Shown: positions 1 through 7,569 of the stretch, piece by piece
How positions within the stretch are numbered: position 1 is the first letter of the stretch
Layout: each line of letters begins with the position of its first letter
Assembly (NCBI RefSeq): GCF_016862815.1
Contig: NZ_BONR01000004.1
Coordinates: 225,642 to 289,641 of the forward strand
Length of the DNA: 64,000 bases
Reading direction: 5' to 3'
DNA from: Demequina activiva
Lineage (GTDB): Bacteria > Actinomycetota > Actinomycetes > Actinomycetales > Demequinaceae
Position numbers and translations under genes: made by a program
Notes under the pieces: generated by a model
Told to the model about the DNA's origin: nothing
Databases searched by the model: none
Seen by the model: only the letters and a program-made list of their open reading frames with translations

Positions 1-120
1 CCAGTTGGTGCGAGCGTGCTCAGGGGTCAGGTACGAGCGCTCGATGCCGTCGTTGGACGCCGTGTGCGTCGCCAGCACGTTGCAGCGCGCGAGCACCTCG
101 GCGGCGTCGAAAGCGCTCAC
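1..120 (-). CDS. allantoate amidohydrolase, N-terminal fragment
   Basis: Only the first 40 codons lie in the window; the gene runs off the left edge. The start is a GTG whose bases overlap the TGA of the upstream aminotransferase gene (a GTGA overlap), which implies translational coupling. The visible part, VSAFDAAEVLARCNVLATHT and then RSYLTPEHARTNW, matches the opening of M20-family ureidohydrolases (allantoate amidohydrolase / N-carbamoyl-L-amino acid hydrolase). In these the pattern RxxxLA...RxYLTPEHRxAN precedes the metal site. The preceding PucG-type gene favours allantoate amidohydrolase, which makes ureidoglycine, PucG's substrate. The metal ligands are outside the window, so a carbamoyl-amino-acid hydrolase is not excluded. 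Confidence 0.75.
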   Translation of the reverse strand, partial: MSAFDAAEVLARCNVLATHTASNDGIERSYLTPEHARTNW

Positions 121-1343
121 ACCGCCGTCCCGTAGAGGTCGTACGCGGCATCCACCCCGGCGCCTGCGGCGGCGCGGTGCCCGGCCCGGCGCAGCACGGC
201 CTCGAGCGCCGCGAGAGTCTGCAGCACCGCATCCGTCCTCGCGTTGTATCCCATGGTGCCGATGCGCCACACCTTGCCGTGGAGGGGACCAAAGCTGGTG
301 CCGATCTCGATCCCGAAGTCCTCCAGCATCGCGGCGCGCACCTCATCGCCGTTCACGCCATCGGGGATGTGCACGCCCACCACGTTGGTCATCCGATACG
401 CGAGCGCACCGAAGGGCTCCAGGCCCAGGGCCGTGGTGCCGGCGAGCATCGCGCGGCCGTGGAGGTCGTGACGAGCCCACGACTGCGCAAGCCCCTCCTG
501 CAGCAGGATGCGCGCACACTCCCGGGAGCCGTAGAGCATCGTGGTGGCCTCGGTGTGATGGTTGAGGCGCCGCTCGGACCAGTAGTCGAAGATCTGCGCC
601 ATGTCCAGATAGTTGCTGCGGATGGGATGCGCGGAGACGGGGTCGCCCTCCGCGCGGATGCCCTCCTCGATGGACTTGCGGCTCTCGATCACCTCGACGG
701 CGCGCGGGGAGAACGTCACCGGCGCGGAGCCGGACGGTCCGCCCAGGCACTTCTGCAGGCCGGACGTCGCGACGTCGATGCCCCATTCGTCCGTGCGGAA
801 CTCGTTGCCGCCCAGCGTCGCCGTGCAGTCGACGTACAGCAGCGCGCCGTGGCGCTCGCACAGCTCCCCCAGGCCCTCCAGGGGCTGAGCCACCGTGGTC
901 GACGTGTCGCCGTGCACCACCGCGAGCACCTTGGGCTGCACATCCACCAGGGCCGCCTCGAGCGCCTCCTCCGTGAAGACCTGTCCCCATTCGGTCTCGA
1001 TGGTGTGCACGTCCGCACCGGCCCGGCGGCAGATCTCCGCCAGCAGGTGGCCGAACCGGCCGAAGATGGGCACCAGCACCCTGTCCCCCGGCTCGAGCAG
1101 CGACACCAGCGCAGCCTCGATGCCGGCGCGCGAGGTGCCGTCGACGAGCAGGGTCTGCTGGTTGTCGGTGATGTAGACCTGGCGGTACAGCCCCATGACC
1201 TCATTCATGGTGTCCGTCATCCACGGGTCGTACTGGCCCACCAGCTGGGCGGACATGGCGCGCAGCACGCGCGGATCCGCGGTGATGGGCCCAGGTCCCA
1301 TCAGGAGCCGCGGCGGCGGGTTGATCGATGCGGGGATGCTCAC
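117..1343 (-). CDS. pucG: PucG-type (S)-ureidoglycine--glyoxylate aminotransferase
   Basis: This is a 408-residue fold-type I PLP enzyme of the alanine-glyoxylate/serine-pyruvate aminotransferase family. The opening LLMGPGPI at about 13-20 is the family signature. SGLQKCLGGPSG at 194-205 carries the Schiff-base lysine, K198. GQYDP (Q37) and NHHTE (N261) match the residues I recall marking the ureidoglycine-using PucG branch, where Q37 and N264 are the Bacillus equivalents. The expected reaction is ureidoglycine plus glyoxylate giving oxalurate plus glycine. The gene lies 45 bases after the amidase gene and overlaps the next gene, an allantoate amidohydrolase, by 4 bases. That gene would supply ureidoglycine. 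The substrate call rests on these two residues and on context; a plain alanine-glyoxylate aminotransferase is the alternative. Confidence 0.82.
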   Translation of the reverse strand: MSIPASINPPPRLLMGPGPITADPRVLRAMSAQLVGQYDPWMTDTMNEVMGLYRQVYITDNQQTLLVDGTSRAGIEAALVSLLEPGDRVLVPIFGRFGHLLAEICRRAGADVHTIETEWGQVFTEEALEAALVDVQPKVLAVVHGDTSTTVAQPLEGLGELCERHGALLYVDCTATLGGNEFRTDEWGIDVATSGLQKCLGGPSGSAPVTFSPRAVEVIESRKSIEEGIRAEGDPVSAHPIRSNYLDMAQIFDYWSERRLNHHTEATTMLYGSRECARILLQEGLAQSWARHDLHGRAMLAGTTALGLEPFGALAYRMTNVVGVHIPDGVNGDEVRAAMLEDFGIEIGTSFGPLHGKVWRIGTMGYNARTDAVLQTLAALEAVLRRAGHRAAAGAGVDAAYDLYGTAV

Positions 1344-1388
1344 CGTCCCATCATGCCGCGCGCCGGTTACCTGCGCGTTTCGTGAGCC

Positions 1389-3008
1389 CTACTGCAGGGC
1401 CTCGACCCATGCCAGCGCTGTCTCGATCAGCGCCACGTCGCTGCCGCGCGGCCCCACGAGGCTGAGGCCCACGGGGCCGTCATCCAGCTCCAGCAGCGGC
1501 ACGGACAGCGCGGGCCGTCCCGTGATGCCCGCCACCGCCGTGAGCCCCAGCGTCGCCTCCCGCACCGCCTGCAGGCGGTCGGCCGATGCGTCGGTCGCCG
1601 GAGCGGTCGAGCTCGCCGCCGGGAGCAGCAGGATGGTGTCGCCCAATGCCTCGTCGATGGCCTCGCGCGCAGCGGCCTTCGCCGCGAGCGCGGCGCGCTC
1701 CTGCTCCTCGGTGACCGCGGCCGCCCATGCGAAGCGCTCGGAGATGTCCTGCGCGAGAGCTCCGGGATGCGCATCGATCCAGGCCTGCCAGGAGCGGGCG
1801 GCCTCTGCGGACTGCGTGTACCGGAAGATCTCGAACAGATCCCGGGGCAGCGGCACCGCGACGGGCTCGAGTGCGTCGAACACGTCGCGATCGGACAGCG
1901 CGTCGATCACGGCGCCCAGACCGTGGCGCACGCCCTCGTCCGCCGCGTCGAACAGGCCCACGTTGACGGCGGCGACCCGGCCATCGACGCCTCGCTGGCC
2001 CGCGCCAGCCAGGCTGGCGCGGGCTGCCGCGAGGAGCACGTGACCGTCTCGCGCGAGCCAGCCAGCGGTGTCGTAGGCAGGCGCGAGGGGCAGCGCTCCA
2101 GCGAGCGAGACCGCGCCGTGAGTGGGACGGATGCCCCAAAGCCCCTGGTAGGAGGCCGGGACCCGAATGGAGCCGGCAGTATCCGTGCCCAGCCCCAGGT
2201 CCGCCTGGCCGCTCGCGACGGCGCTGGCCGGCCCGGACGAGGACCCGCCGGGAAGTCCGCCGGGAGCGGCGACGTTGGGCGGGGTCCCGTACGCGCCGTT
2301 GCGCCCGGCGATCGAGTAGGCGAACTGGTCGGTCTGCGCGATGCCGACGACGGTCGCGCCGGCGTCGAGCAGCGACGCGACGGCCGCCGCGGGCGCCGCC
2401 TCGACGGTCGCTTCCGCCAGGTACGCGGGCACCCCGGCGCCGATGCGCTGGCCGGGCACCGCGAACACGTCCTTCACCGCGAGACACACCCCGGTGAGCG
2501 GGCCCTCGGCGGCACCCTCGACCAGCGGCGAGCCCACCACGCGCCAGATGCGCGAGTCCATCGCGGGTGGCGGGGCGCTCACGTGCGCGGCCTGGATCAC
2601 CCAGCCGCCCGGCGTCGCGTCCTCGGATCCGCTGCGCTCCCACAGCTGGGTGACCAGGCCGCGCCCGCCGCGGTCGGGGCGGTTGACGGAGGTGACGTAG
2701 GCATGCGTCTCGGTGATGGGCCGCACCTGGATCTCGGTGACCGTGCGGGCGGGCGCTCCCCCGCGTCCCGACCTGAACCGGTCGATGCGGTCGCGGCCCA
2801 CGAGCAGCCCCGTCGCGTCCCCGCGCATGGCATCCGGCCCCTGGGCGAAGAAGGCACCCAAGCGCTCGACGTCGTCGTCCATCAGCGCCGCCTCGTACGC
2901 CCAGATCGCGTCGAACAACTGCGGCGGAGGCTCAACGCCCTCGGGCAGACCGACGATGCCCTGCAGGTCTCGAGCCGTGTCGCGCTCGGGGTGGTCGGGC
3001 GTGGTCAT
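1389..3008 (-). CDS. fused AtzH/HpxZ-like domain plus AtzE/HpxY-like amidase
   Basis: The protein has 539 residues. Residues about 25-148 form a DUF3225 (AtzH-like, NTF2-fold) domain with the pattern VGRDRIDRFRSGR...GGWVIQAAHVS. Residues about 160-539 are an amidase-signature hydrolase. Its catalytic triad is visible: K179 in LAVKD, the cis-serine in GGSSSGPASA (254-263) and nucleophile S280 in DTAGSIRVPAS. Separate DUF3225 and AtzE-type proteins (HpxZ and HpxY) occur in oxalurate catabolism of Klebsiella-type hpx clusters, and AtzH and AtzE act on carboxylated ureas in cyanurate degradation. The neighbouring PucG would make oxalurate, so oxalurate hydrolysis is my inferred role. The ATG at 3008 overlaps the acetamidase stop (ATGA). 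An in-frame extension upstream lies inside that gene and was rejected. Confidence 0.8.
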   Translation of the reverse strand: MTTPDHPERDTARDLQGIVGLPEGVEPPPQLFDAIWAYEAALMDDDVERLGAFFAQGPDAMRGDATGLLVGRDRIDRFRSGRGGAPARTVTEIQVRPITETHAYVTSVNRPDRGGRGLVTQLWERSGSEDATPGGWVIQAAHVSAPPPAMDSRIWRVVGSPLVEGAAEGPLTGVCLAVKDVFAVPGQRIGAGVPAYLAEATVEAAPAAAVASLLDAGATVVGIAQTDQFAYSIAGRNGAYGTPPNVAAPGGLPGGSSSGPASAVASGQADLGLGTDTAGSIRVPASYQGLWGIRPTHGAVSLAGALPLAPAYDTAGWLARDGHVLLAAARASLAGAGQRGVDGRVAAVNVGLFDAADEGVRHGLGAVIDALSDRDVFDALEPVAVPLPRDLFEIFRYTQSAEAARSWQAWIDAHPGALAQDISERFAWAAAVTEEQERAALAAKAAAREAIDEALGDTILLLPAASSTAPATDASADRLQAVREATLGLTAVAGITGRPALSVPLLELDDGPVGLSLVGPRGSDVALIETALAWVEALQ

Positions 3009-4102
3009 TCGGGCACCGCCTCGAAGTCGGATGTGCGGATCATCGCGTGGACGCCTTGGACCAGGTCCACCACCTGGGAGATGCGGAAGTCCGTCGCAGC
3101 GCTCAGGTACGCGTAGGCCAGATGCGCGTCCATGCCGTAGCGCGCGCTGAGGATCGCCACGGCCTGGCGCACGCACGCACGCATCGCCTCGTCCAGGTCC
3201 GCATCCATGCCGGTGGGAATCAGGTGGTCGGCCGTCTCGCCGAGCGGACCTGCGATCTCCCCGAAGGCCCGCAGCGCCTCGCGCTCAGGCACGATCTCGA
3301 GGCGCACGGTGGCGCGCAGGGAGGCCTCGAGCGCCGTGAGCGCGACCTCGCCGTCACCCTGAGCGAAGTGCGGGTCGCCGGCATAGAACAGCGCGTCCGG
3401 CACCTGGACCGGCAGATACAGTCGCGTGCCCGCGACCAGCTCCTTGACGTCGATGTTGCCACCATGCGGTCCGGGTGGGACCGAGTGGGCGCGACCCTGG
3501 GTCGCCGTCGCGACGCCCATGATCCCCAGGAACGGCGCGAGCGGGAATCCCACCGCATCGGGGCCGCCGTCGCGCGCGGGCAGCCATCCGCGCCACGCGC
3601 CCTGGGCATCGCGGCCGATGCGCGAGAACACGCTGACGTTGTCCGGACCAGCGGGCATCTCACCCGGGAGGGCGCCGCGGCCATGCCGGTTGGAGATCAC
3701 TCCGTACGGCACGCGGGGAGTGAGGTCCACGATGTCGACCACCAGCAGGTCTCCGGGGCGCGCGCCGCGCACGGCGATGGGACCGGTCACCACGTGTGGG
3801 CCGTCCTCGTCGGCATGGCGCGCACCGCTCGACGCCACCTCGGACGCCTCCTCGAGCACCGCATCGGCCGCCACCCCGTGCGCCGCGAAGAACGCGAGCG
3901 GGTCGCTGCCCTGGTCCGGCAGCAGGCCCTCGTGCGAGAGCGTGTCGACCACCACGGTCGCCCCGGGCTCGACCGTGAGGACGGGCGCATTGGCCTGGCA
4001 GGGCAGGCGTCCCCACGTGAAGGTGCCATCTTCGACGGGCAGGTAGACCGCGTCCGCGGGCACGCCCTCGCCGCGGCGCAGCACTCCTTCGAAGTCCCCC
4101 AC
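3005..4102 (-). CDS. acetamidase/formamidase family protein
   Basis: This 365-residue protein belongs to the FmdA/AmdA metal-dependent amidase family, which hydrolyses small amides to ammonia and the acid. Family features include GDLLVVDIVDL, the segment GPHGGNIDVKEL, and FYAGDPHFAQGDGE, whose acidic/His cluster is typical of the metal site. I chose the GTG at 4102 because GGGAGG sits 6 bases upstream in the transcript; the longer frame would run through the divergent promoter. It is the first gene of a tightly packed minus-strand set with the fused amidase, pucG and the allantoate hydrolase, so it probably releases ammonia in ureide breakdown. Oxamate or formamide are possible substrates (inference). 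Confidence 0.85.
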   Translation of the reverse strand: MGDFEGVLRRGEGVPADAVYLPVEDGTFTWGRLPCQANAPVLTVEPGATVVVDTLSHEGLLPDQGSDPLAFFAAHGVAADAVLEEASEVASSGARHADEDGPHVVTGPIAVRGARPGDLLVVDIVDLTPRVPYGVISNRHGRGALPGEMPAGPDNVSVFSRIGRDAQGAWRGWLPARDGGPDAVGFPLAPFLGIMGVATATQGRAHSVPPGPHGGNIDVKELVAGTRLYLPVQVPDALFYAGDPHFAQGDGEVALTALEASLRATVRLEIVPEREALRAFGEIAGPLGETADHLIPTGMDADLDEAMRACVRQAVAILSARYGMDAHLAYAYLSAATDFRISQVVDLVQGVHAMIRTSDFEAVPE

Positions 4103-4131
4103 CGATCGCCTCCCGTGCCTGGTGCGTGCCC

Positions 4132-4149
4132 TAGTCTTGTTCGAGACTA
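4132..4149. promoter_or_regulatory. perfect inverted repeat in a divergent promoter
   Basis: TAGTCT and AGACTA form a perfect 6-bp dyad around a 6-bp spacer, within the 61 bases between the divergent starts at 4102 and 4164. Each arm also reads as TANNNT, so each could be a -10 box for one direction. An operator for a ureide-responsive regulator controlling the amidase cluster, the DUF1275 gene or both is plausible. No regulator gene for it is visible. Confidence 0.45.
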
Positions 4150-4163
4150 CCCGGGAGGAACAC

Positions 4164-4868
4164 ATGGGCGACCGCCTGCGACGCGACGTCGCCAAGACCC
4201 ACGTGGGCCTCATGCTCGCGCTGACGTTCTCGACCGGCGTCATCGATGCCGTGGGCTACCTGGGACTGGACCGCGTGTTCACCGGCAACATGACGGGCAA
4301 CGTGGTCATCCTCGGCATGGGCCTCACCGGCGTCGACGGACTGCCGGTGCTGGGCCCCGTGATCGCGCTCATCGCCTTCATGGTGGGTGCGGCCGTGGGC
4401 GGGCGCACGCTGCGCAGCTTCGACGCCGGCTGGTCGCACAAGACCACGGCGCTGTTCTCCTTCGTCGCGATCGTGCTGACGCTCGCTGCCGTGGTCGCCT
4501 TCTTCGAGCACGAGCCGCCGCATCCCCTCGCGCTGTCCATCACCGCCGCGCTCGGTGCCGCGATGGGCCTGCAGGCGGCGGTGGCGCGGCACATCGCTGT
4601 CAAGGACGTCACCACCGTGGTGGTGACGTCGACCATCACCGGCCTGGCGGCGGACTCCGCGGCCGGCGGTGAGGGCCTCAACTTCTGGAAGCGTCGCATG
4701 GGCGCGATCCTGCTCATCGGTGCCGGCGCGTGTGCAGGCGCGCTGCTGCTGCAGGTCCACATCAGCGCGGGCATGCTGCTGAGCGCGCTCATCACCGTCG
4801 TGGTCGTGATCCTGGGTCACCGCTCGCGCCCCGTGCCGGGCGAGCTGTCCGGCGCGACCGGCCTCTGA
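4164..4868 (+). CDS. DUF1275 (YoaK-like) membrane protein
   Basis: A 234-residue integral membrane protein of the DUF1275/YoaK family. The opening LMLALTFSTGVIDAVGYLGL, followed by FTGNMTGNVV, is the family hallmark. About six hydrophobic segments follow, with a short cytoplasmic connection near SFDAGWSHK. The ATG at 4164 has GGGAGGA 5 bases upstream. The GTG at 4122 is in frame but has no ribosome site and lies in the promoter. The molecular function of the family is unknown. The gene is divergent from the amidase cluster and shares its short promoter, so co-regulation is possible. Confidence 0.88.
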   Translation: MGDRLRRDVAKTHVGLMLALTFSTGVIDAVGYLGLDRVFTGNMTGNVVILGMGLTGVDGLPVLGPVIALIAFMVGAAVGGRTLRSFDAGWSHKTTALFSFVAIVLTLAAVVAFFEHEPPHPLALSITAALGAAMGLQAAVARHIAVKDVTTVVVTSTITGLAADSAAGGEGLNFWKRRMGAILLIGAGACAGALLLQVHISAGMLLSALITVVVVILGHRSRPVPGELSGATGL

Positions 4869-5006
4869 CCCCCGCCCTCTCGCCGCACCTCACCACACGG
4901 CCGTGACTGATGCGGCACGCGTGACGCGTGTGCATGCCCTGCCGTCCCCTGCGCCCCGCGTGTCACGCCCGTGTGTTGCAGGGCCGCCCGCGGCGCCCCA
5001 CAAGAC

Positions 5007-5053
5007 TTGCGCGGACCCCGCTCAACTCTTAACATGAGTCTCATCGGCTCAAC
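5007..5053 (+). promoter_or_regulatory. hsp20 promoter with HAIR-like operator
   Basis: TTGCGC (5007-5012) and TAACAT (5030-5035) are spaced 17 bp apart as -35 and -10 boxes. CATGAGT (5033-5039), a 7-bp spacer and GCTCAAC (5047-5053) match the HspR-associated inverted repeat CTTGAGT-N7-ACTCAAG at 11 of 14 positions. The repeat covers the -10 box and the predicted start of transcription, a good place for repression. A further short dyad, CTCAA-CT-TTGAG, overlaps its right edge. The rest of the 240-base gap (4869-5006) shows no gene or clear structure. Confidence 0.6.
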
Positions 5054-5108
5054 TTTGAGTCCGACGCCGCCGCACCGGCGGTGACACGACACTTTCAGGA
5101 GGTTCACC

Positions 5109-5555
5109 ATGGCACGGGAGGTCACTCGTCACACGATCCCGGCGACGGCTTCGTCGCTGTGGCAGGACGACTTCAACCAGATGGTCCGCCAGTTCTTCGG
5201 CGACTCCGAGGCGTCGCTCGCGGGCGCGTTCAGCCCCGCCCTTGACGTCGAGGAGAACGAGGACGGCTTCACGCTCCACGTGGAGCTGCCGGGCATCGCG
5301 CCCGAGCAGGTCGACGTGTCGATCGAGGACAGCGTCCTGACCATCGCCGGTCAGCGTGAGTTCTACGCGGACGCGAACGCGGAGGGCTTCAAGCGCATCG
5401 AGCGTCGGTTCGGGCGCTTCCACCGCGCGGTGCGACTGCCGGACCGCGTGAACGCGGACGGCATCGAGGCCACCTACAAGGACGGCCTGCTCACCATCGC
5501 GGTGCCCAAGGCCGAGGAGGCCAAGCCGCGACGCATCCAGATCTCGGCGTCGTAG
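5109..5555 (+). CDS. Hsp20/alpha-crystallin small heat-shock protein
   Basis: A 148-residue ATP-independent holdase chaperone. The alpha-crystallin domain spans about 40-140: ALDVEENEDGFTLHVELPGI opens it and DGLLTIAVPKAEEAKPRRI closes it, with the A-x-x-x-DGLLTIxVPK motif intact. The N-terminal arm is short and contains LWQDDFNQMVRQFF. AGGAGG sits 6 bases before the ATG. The gene is monocistronic, with its own promoter and a strong hairpin downstream. The HAIR-like site in the promoter suggests HspR repression, as for actinobacterial Acr2-type proteins; no hspR gene is in the window. Confidence 0.95.
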   Translation: MAREVTRHTIPATASSLWQDDFNQMVRQFFGDSEASLAGAFSPALDVEENEDGFTLHVELPGIAPEQVDVSIEDSVLTIAGQREFYADANAEGFKRIERRFGRFHRAVRLPDRVNADGIEATYKDGLLTIAVPKAEEAKPRRIQISAS

Positions 5556-5565
5556 GGCTCCGAGA

Positions 5566-5617
5566 CACACACACGGGCCGGGCCCGCCATCGCGGCGGTC
5601 CCGGCCCCGTGCGTGTG
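5566..5617 (+). terminator. strong GC hairpin after hsp20
   Basis: CACACACGGGCCGGGCCCGCC pairs with its near-complement 5 bases further on (one bulge, two mismatches), starting 11 bases after the hsp20 stop. No T-tract follows, as is common for terminators in high-GC actinobacteria. Confidence 0.7.
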
Positions 5618-5737
5618 CGCCCCACCTGAGCCGTCCGAGCGCCGCGACCTCATCCGGTGGACGTCCATCGGCGATCGCGACGCCACCTCACCGCCACGAC
5701 AGGATCGAGGCCGGCCCGACGCAATCATGCCCAAAGG

Positions 5738-5767
5738 TTGCCATCCGGTTATCTAACCGCTAGGTTA
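5738..5767 (+). promoter_or_regulatory. arsR promoter with alternating GGTTA/TAACC operator
   Basis: TTGCCA (5738-5743) and TAGGTT (5761-5766) are spaced 17 bp apart. The -10 box ends 7 bases before the GTG at 5774, so the transcript is probably leaderless. GGTTA (5747-5751), TAACC (5754-5758) and GGTTA (5763-5767) make two overlapping dyads across the spacer and -10 box. This arrangement fits autorepression by the ArsR protein encoded downstream. Confidence 0.6.
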
Positions 5768-5773
5768 TCTTTC

Positions 5774-6109
5774 GTGATCGACGATGAGCTGAGCGTGACC
5801 TTCGCAGCGCTGGCGGACCCCACCAGGCGGGCGATCCTGCAGCGTCTCGCGGACGGACCGGCCACGGTCAAAGAGCTCGCCGCGCCGTTCACGATGTCGG
5901 GACCTGCCATCTCCAAGCACCTCCGAGTGCTCCAGGACGCTGGCCTCATCACCATGACCCAGGACGGCCAGACTCGGCCGCGCGCGCTCGAGCCCGCGGC
6001 ACTCGGACGCGTCGCCGACTGGACCACCACCATGCAGCGCACGTGGGAGACCCGGCACGACCGCCTCGCCACCTACCTCGCGGAACTCCAAGAGAAGGAC
6101 ACACCATGA
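5774..6109 (+). CDS. ArsR-family transcriptional regulator
   Basis: A 111-residue winged-helix repressor. The core FAALADPTRRAILQRLADGP, followed by TVKELAAPFTMSGPAISKHL and RVLQDAGLI, is the ArsR helix-turn-helix. No metal-binding cysteines are present, so this is the non-metal ArsR type commonly paired with an SRPBCC protein. The GTG at 5774 fits a leaderless transcript; the longer frame upstream covers the promoter. The stop overlaps the start of the SRPBCC gene (ATGA), so the two are co-translated. It probably represses its own operon through the GGTTA repeats. Confidence 0.9.
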   Translation: MIDDELSVTFAALADPTRRAILQRLADGPATVKELAAPFTMSGPAISKHLRVLQDAGLITMTQDGQTRPRALEPAALGRVADWTTTMQRTWETRHDRLATYLAELQEKDTP

Positions 6110-6576
6110 CCAGCACCACCGTCGAGCCCATCGGCGACACGCAACTGCGCATCCAGCGCGCCTTCGACGCACCCGTCGATCTGGTGTTCGCCGCACACAC
6201 CGAGCCCGAGCACCTCGTGAACTGGATGACGGGGCCCGGCGACATGGCTCTTGTCGAGGCGCACATGGACGTTCGCGCCGGCGGCCGCTTCACGTGGCGC
6301 TACGCGAGCCCGTCCGGGGACGAGATCACCATGCAGGGGGTCTTCCTCGAGGTCGAGCCGCCGCACCGCATGGTGCAGCGAGACGACTGGGGGCAGGATC
6401 TCCCCTCGCCCGAGATCGAGACCACGTTCGAGGAGATCGACGGCCAGACCGTCGCGACCATCACCTACACGCTCCCCGACCAGGCGACTCGAGACCACAT
6501 CATCGAGGACGGCGGCATGGTCGAAGGCTTCAGCGCGAGCCACGACCGGCTCGATGCCCTCCTCACCGCCTCATAG
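6106..6576 (+). CDS. SRPBCC (AHSA1/START-like) domain protein
   Basis: A 156-residue protein of the AHSA1-type SRPBCC fold. RIQRAFDAPVDLVFAAHTEP, then HLVNWMTGPG, the RAGGRFTWRYASP strand and a C-terminal helix GFSASHDRLDALL are typical of this ligand-binding fold. Members bind small hydrophobic molecules and often accompany an ArsR repressor, as here (4-base overlap). The ligand and the physiological role cannot be told from the sequence. Confidence 0.88.
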   Translation: MTSTTVEPIGDTQLRIQRAFDAPVDLVFAAHTEPEHLVNWMTGPGDMALVEAHMDVRAGGRFTWRYASPSGDEITMQGVFLEVEPPHRMVQRDDWGQDLPSPEIETTFEEIDGQTVATITYTLPDQATRDHIIEDGGMVEGFSASHDRLDALLTAS

Positions 6577-6620
6577 GCCCCGAGGGGAATGGCACGCCCC
6601 CGGCCCACGTTCCCGCCCTT

Positions 6621-7547
6621 GTGAAAGCGATCACCTACTCCACCTTCGGCAGCGCGGACGTCCTCCAGCTGACCGACCTTCCCGAGCCGCACATCGGCCC
6701 GGATTCCATGGTGGTGGAGGTGCGCGCCGTCGGACTCAACCCCGTGGACTACAAGATCCGCGAGGGCTACCTCGAGGGCCTCATCGACATCAACCTGCCC
6801 GCCGTCCCCGGCTGGGACGTCTCAGGCGTGGTGGTGAAGCCCGGCCTCGACACGCCTGAGTTCAAGGAGGGCGACGAGGTGTTCGCCTACGCCCGCAAGG
6901 ACATCGTCGCCGGCGGCACCCTCGCCGAGCGGGTCGCGGTGCCGGCCCGCACCGCCGCCCACAAGCCCCGCACCGTGAGCCACGAGCTCGCAGCCGCCGT
7001 GCCGCTGGCCGGCCTGACCGCGCTACAGATGCTGCGCCGCGCGGGCGTGGGCGAGGGCTCGCGGGTGCTCATCCACGGCGCGTCCGGCGGCGTGGGCAGC
7101 TTTGGCGTGCAGATCGCGAAGGCATGGGGCGCTCACGTGGTGGGCACCGCGTCCGCGCGCAACCACACGTACGTGTGCGACCTGGGCGCCGAGCACATCG
7201 AGTACGGCGACGGCCTGATCGAGCGCGCCGCAGAGATGATGCCCCACGGCTACGACGCCATCGTGGACTTCGCCGGCGGGGAGTCGCTGGAAGGCAATGA
7301 GGCGCTGCTCGCACCCGAGGGCGTCGTGGCCTCGATCGCCGATGCACGCGCCGCGACCGACTTCGATGGCATCTACGGCTGGGTCCGGCCGGATAGCGCG
7401 GACCTCACCGAGCTCGCTCGCATGATCGATGCTGGCGACCTGCGCATCGAGGTGGCCCGCACCTACCCGCTTGCCGAGGCCGCGGACGCGTATCGCGAGC
7501 TCGAGGGCGGGCACGTGCGCGGGAAGATCGTGGTCACGGTCTCCTGA
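6621..7547 (+). CDS. zinc-type alcohol dehydrogenase-like / quinone oxidoreductase
   Basis: A 308-residue medium-chain dehydrogenase/reductase of the quinone-reductase branch. An N-terminal GroES-like domain includes VRAVGLNPVDYKIREG and PGWDVSGVV. The Rossmann domain has VLIHGASGGVGSFGVQIAKA. The catalytic-zinc cysteine ligands of alcohol dehydrogenases are missing, consistent with an NADPH-dependent reductase of quinones or enones. The GTG at 6621 starts the conserved KAITYSTFGSADVLQL but lacks a convincing ribosome site. It lies 44 bases after the SRPBCC gene and may be part of the same transcript. Confidence 0.85.
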   Translation: MKAITYSTFGSADVLQLTDLPEPHIGPDSMVVEVRAVGLNPVDYKIREGYLEGLIDINLPAVPGWDVSGVVVKPGLDTPEFKEGDEVFAYARKDIVAGGTLAERVAVPARTAAHKPRTVSHELAAAVPLAGLTALQMLRRAGVGEGSRVLIHGASGGVGSFGVQIAKAWGAHVVGTASARNHTYVCDLGAEHIEYGDGLIERAAEMMPHGYDAIVDFAGGESLEGNEALLAPEGVVASIADARAATDFDGIYGWVRPDSADLTELARMIDAGDLRIEVARTYPLAEAADAYRELEGGHVRGKIVVTVS

Positions 7548-7569
7548 CTGCGTTCGAGCGGTCCCCTGC

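Noticed and set aside
4897..4975. GCACGCGTGACGCGTGTGC and nearby repeats as a terminator after the DUF1275 gene
   Set aside because: The arms pair only partly, and a better hairpin is not present; too weak to report.
4869..5006. Search for a small RNA or ORF before hsp20
   Set aside because: No frame with a ribosome site and no strong fold was found.
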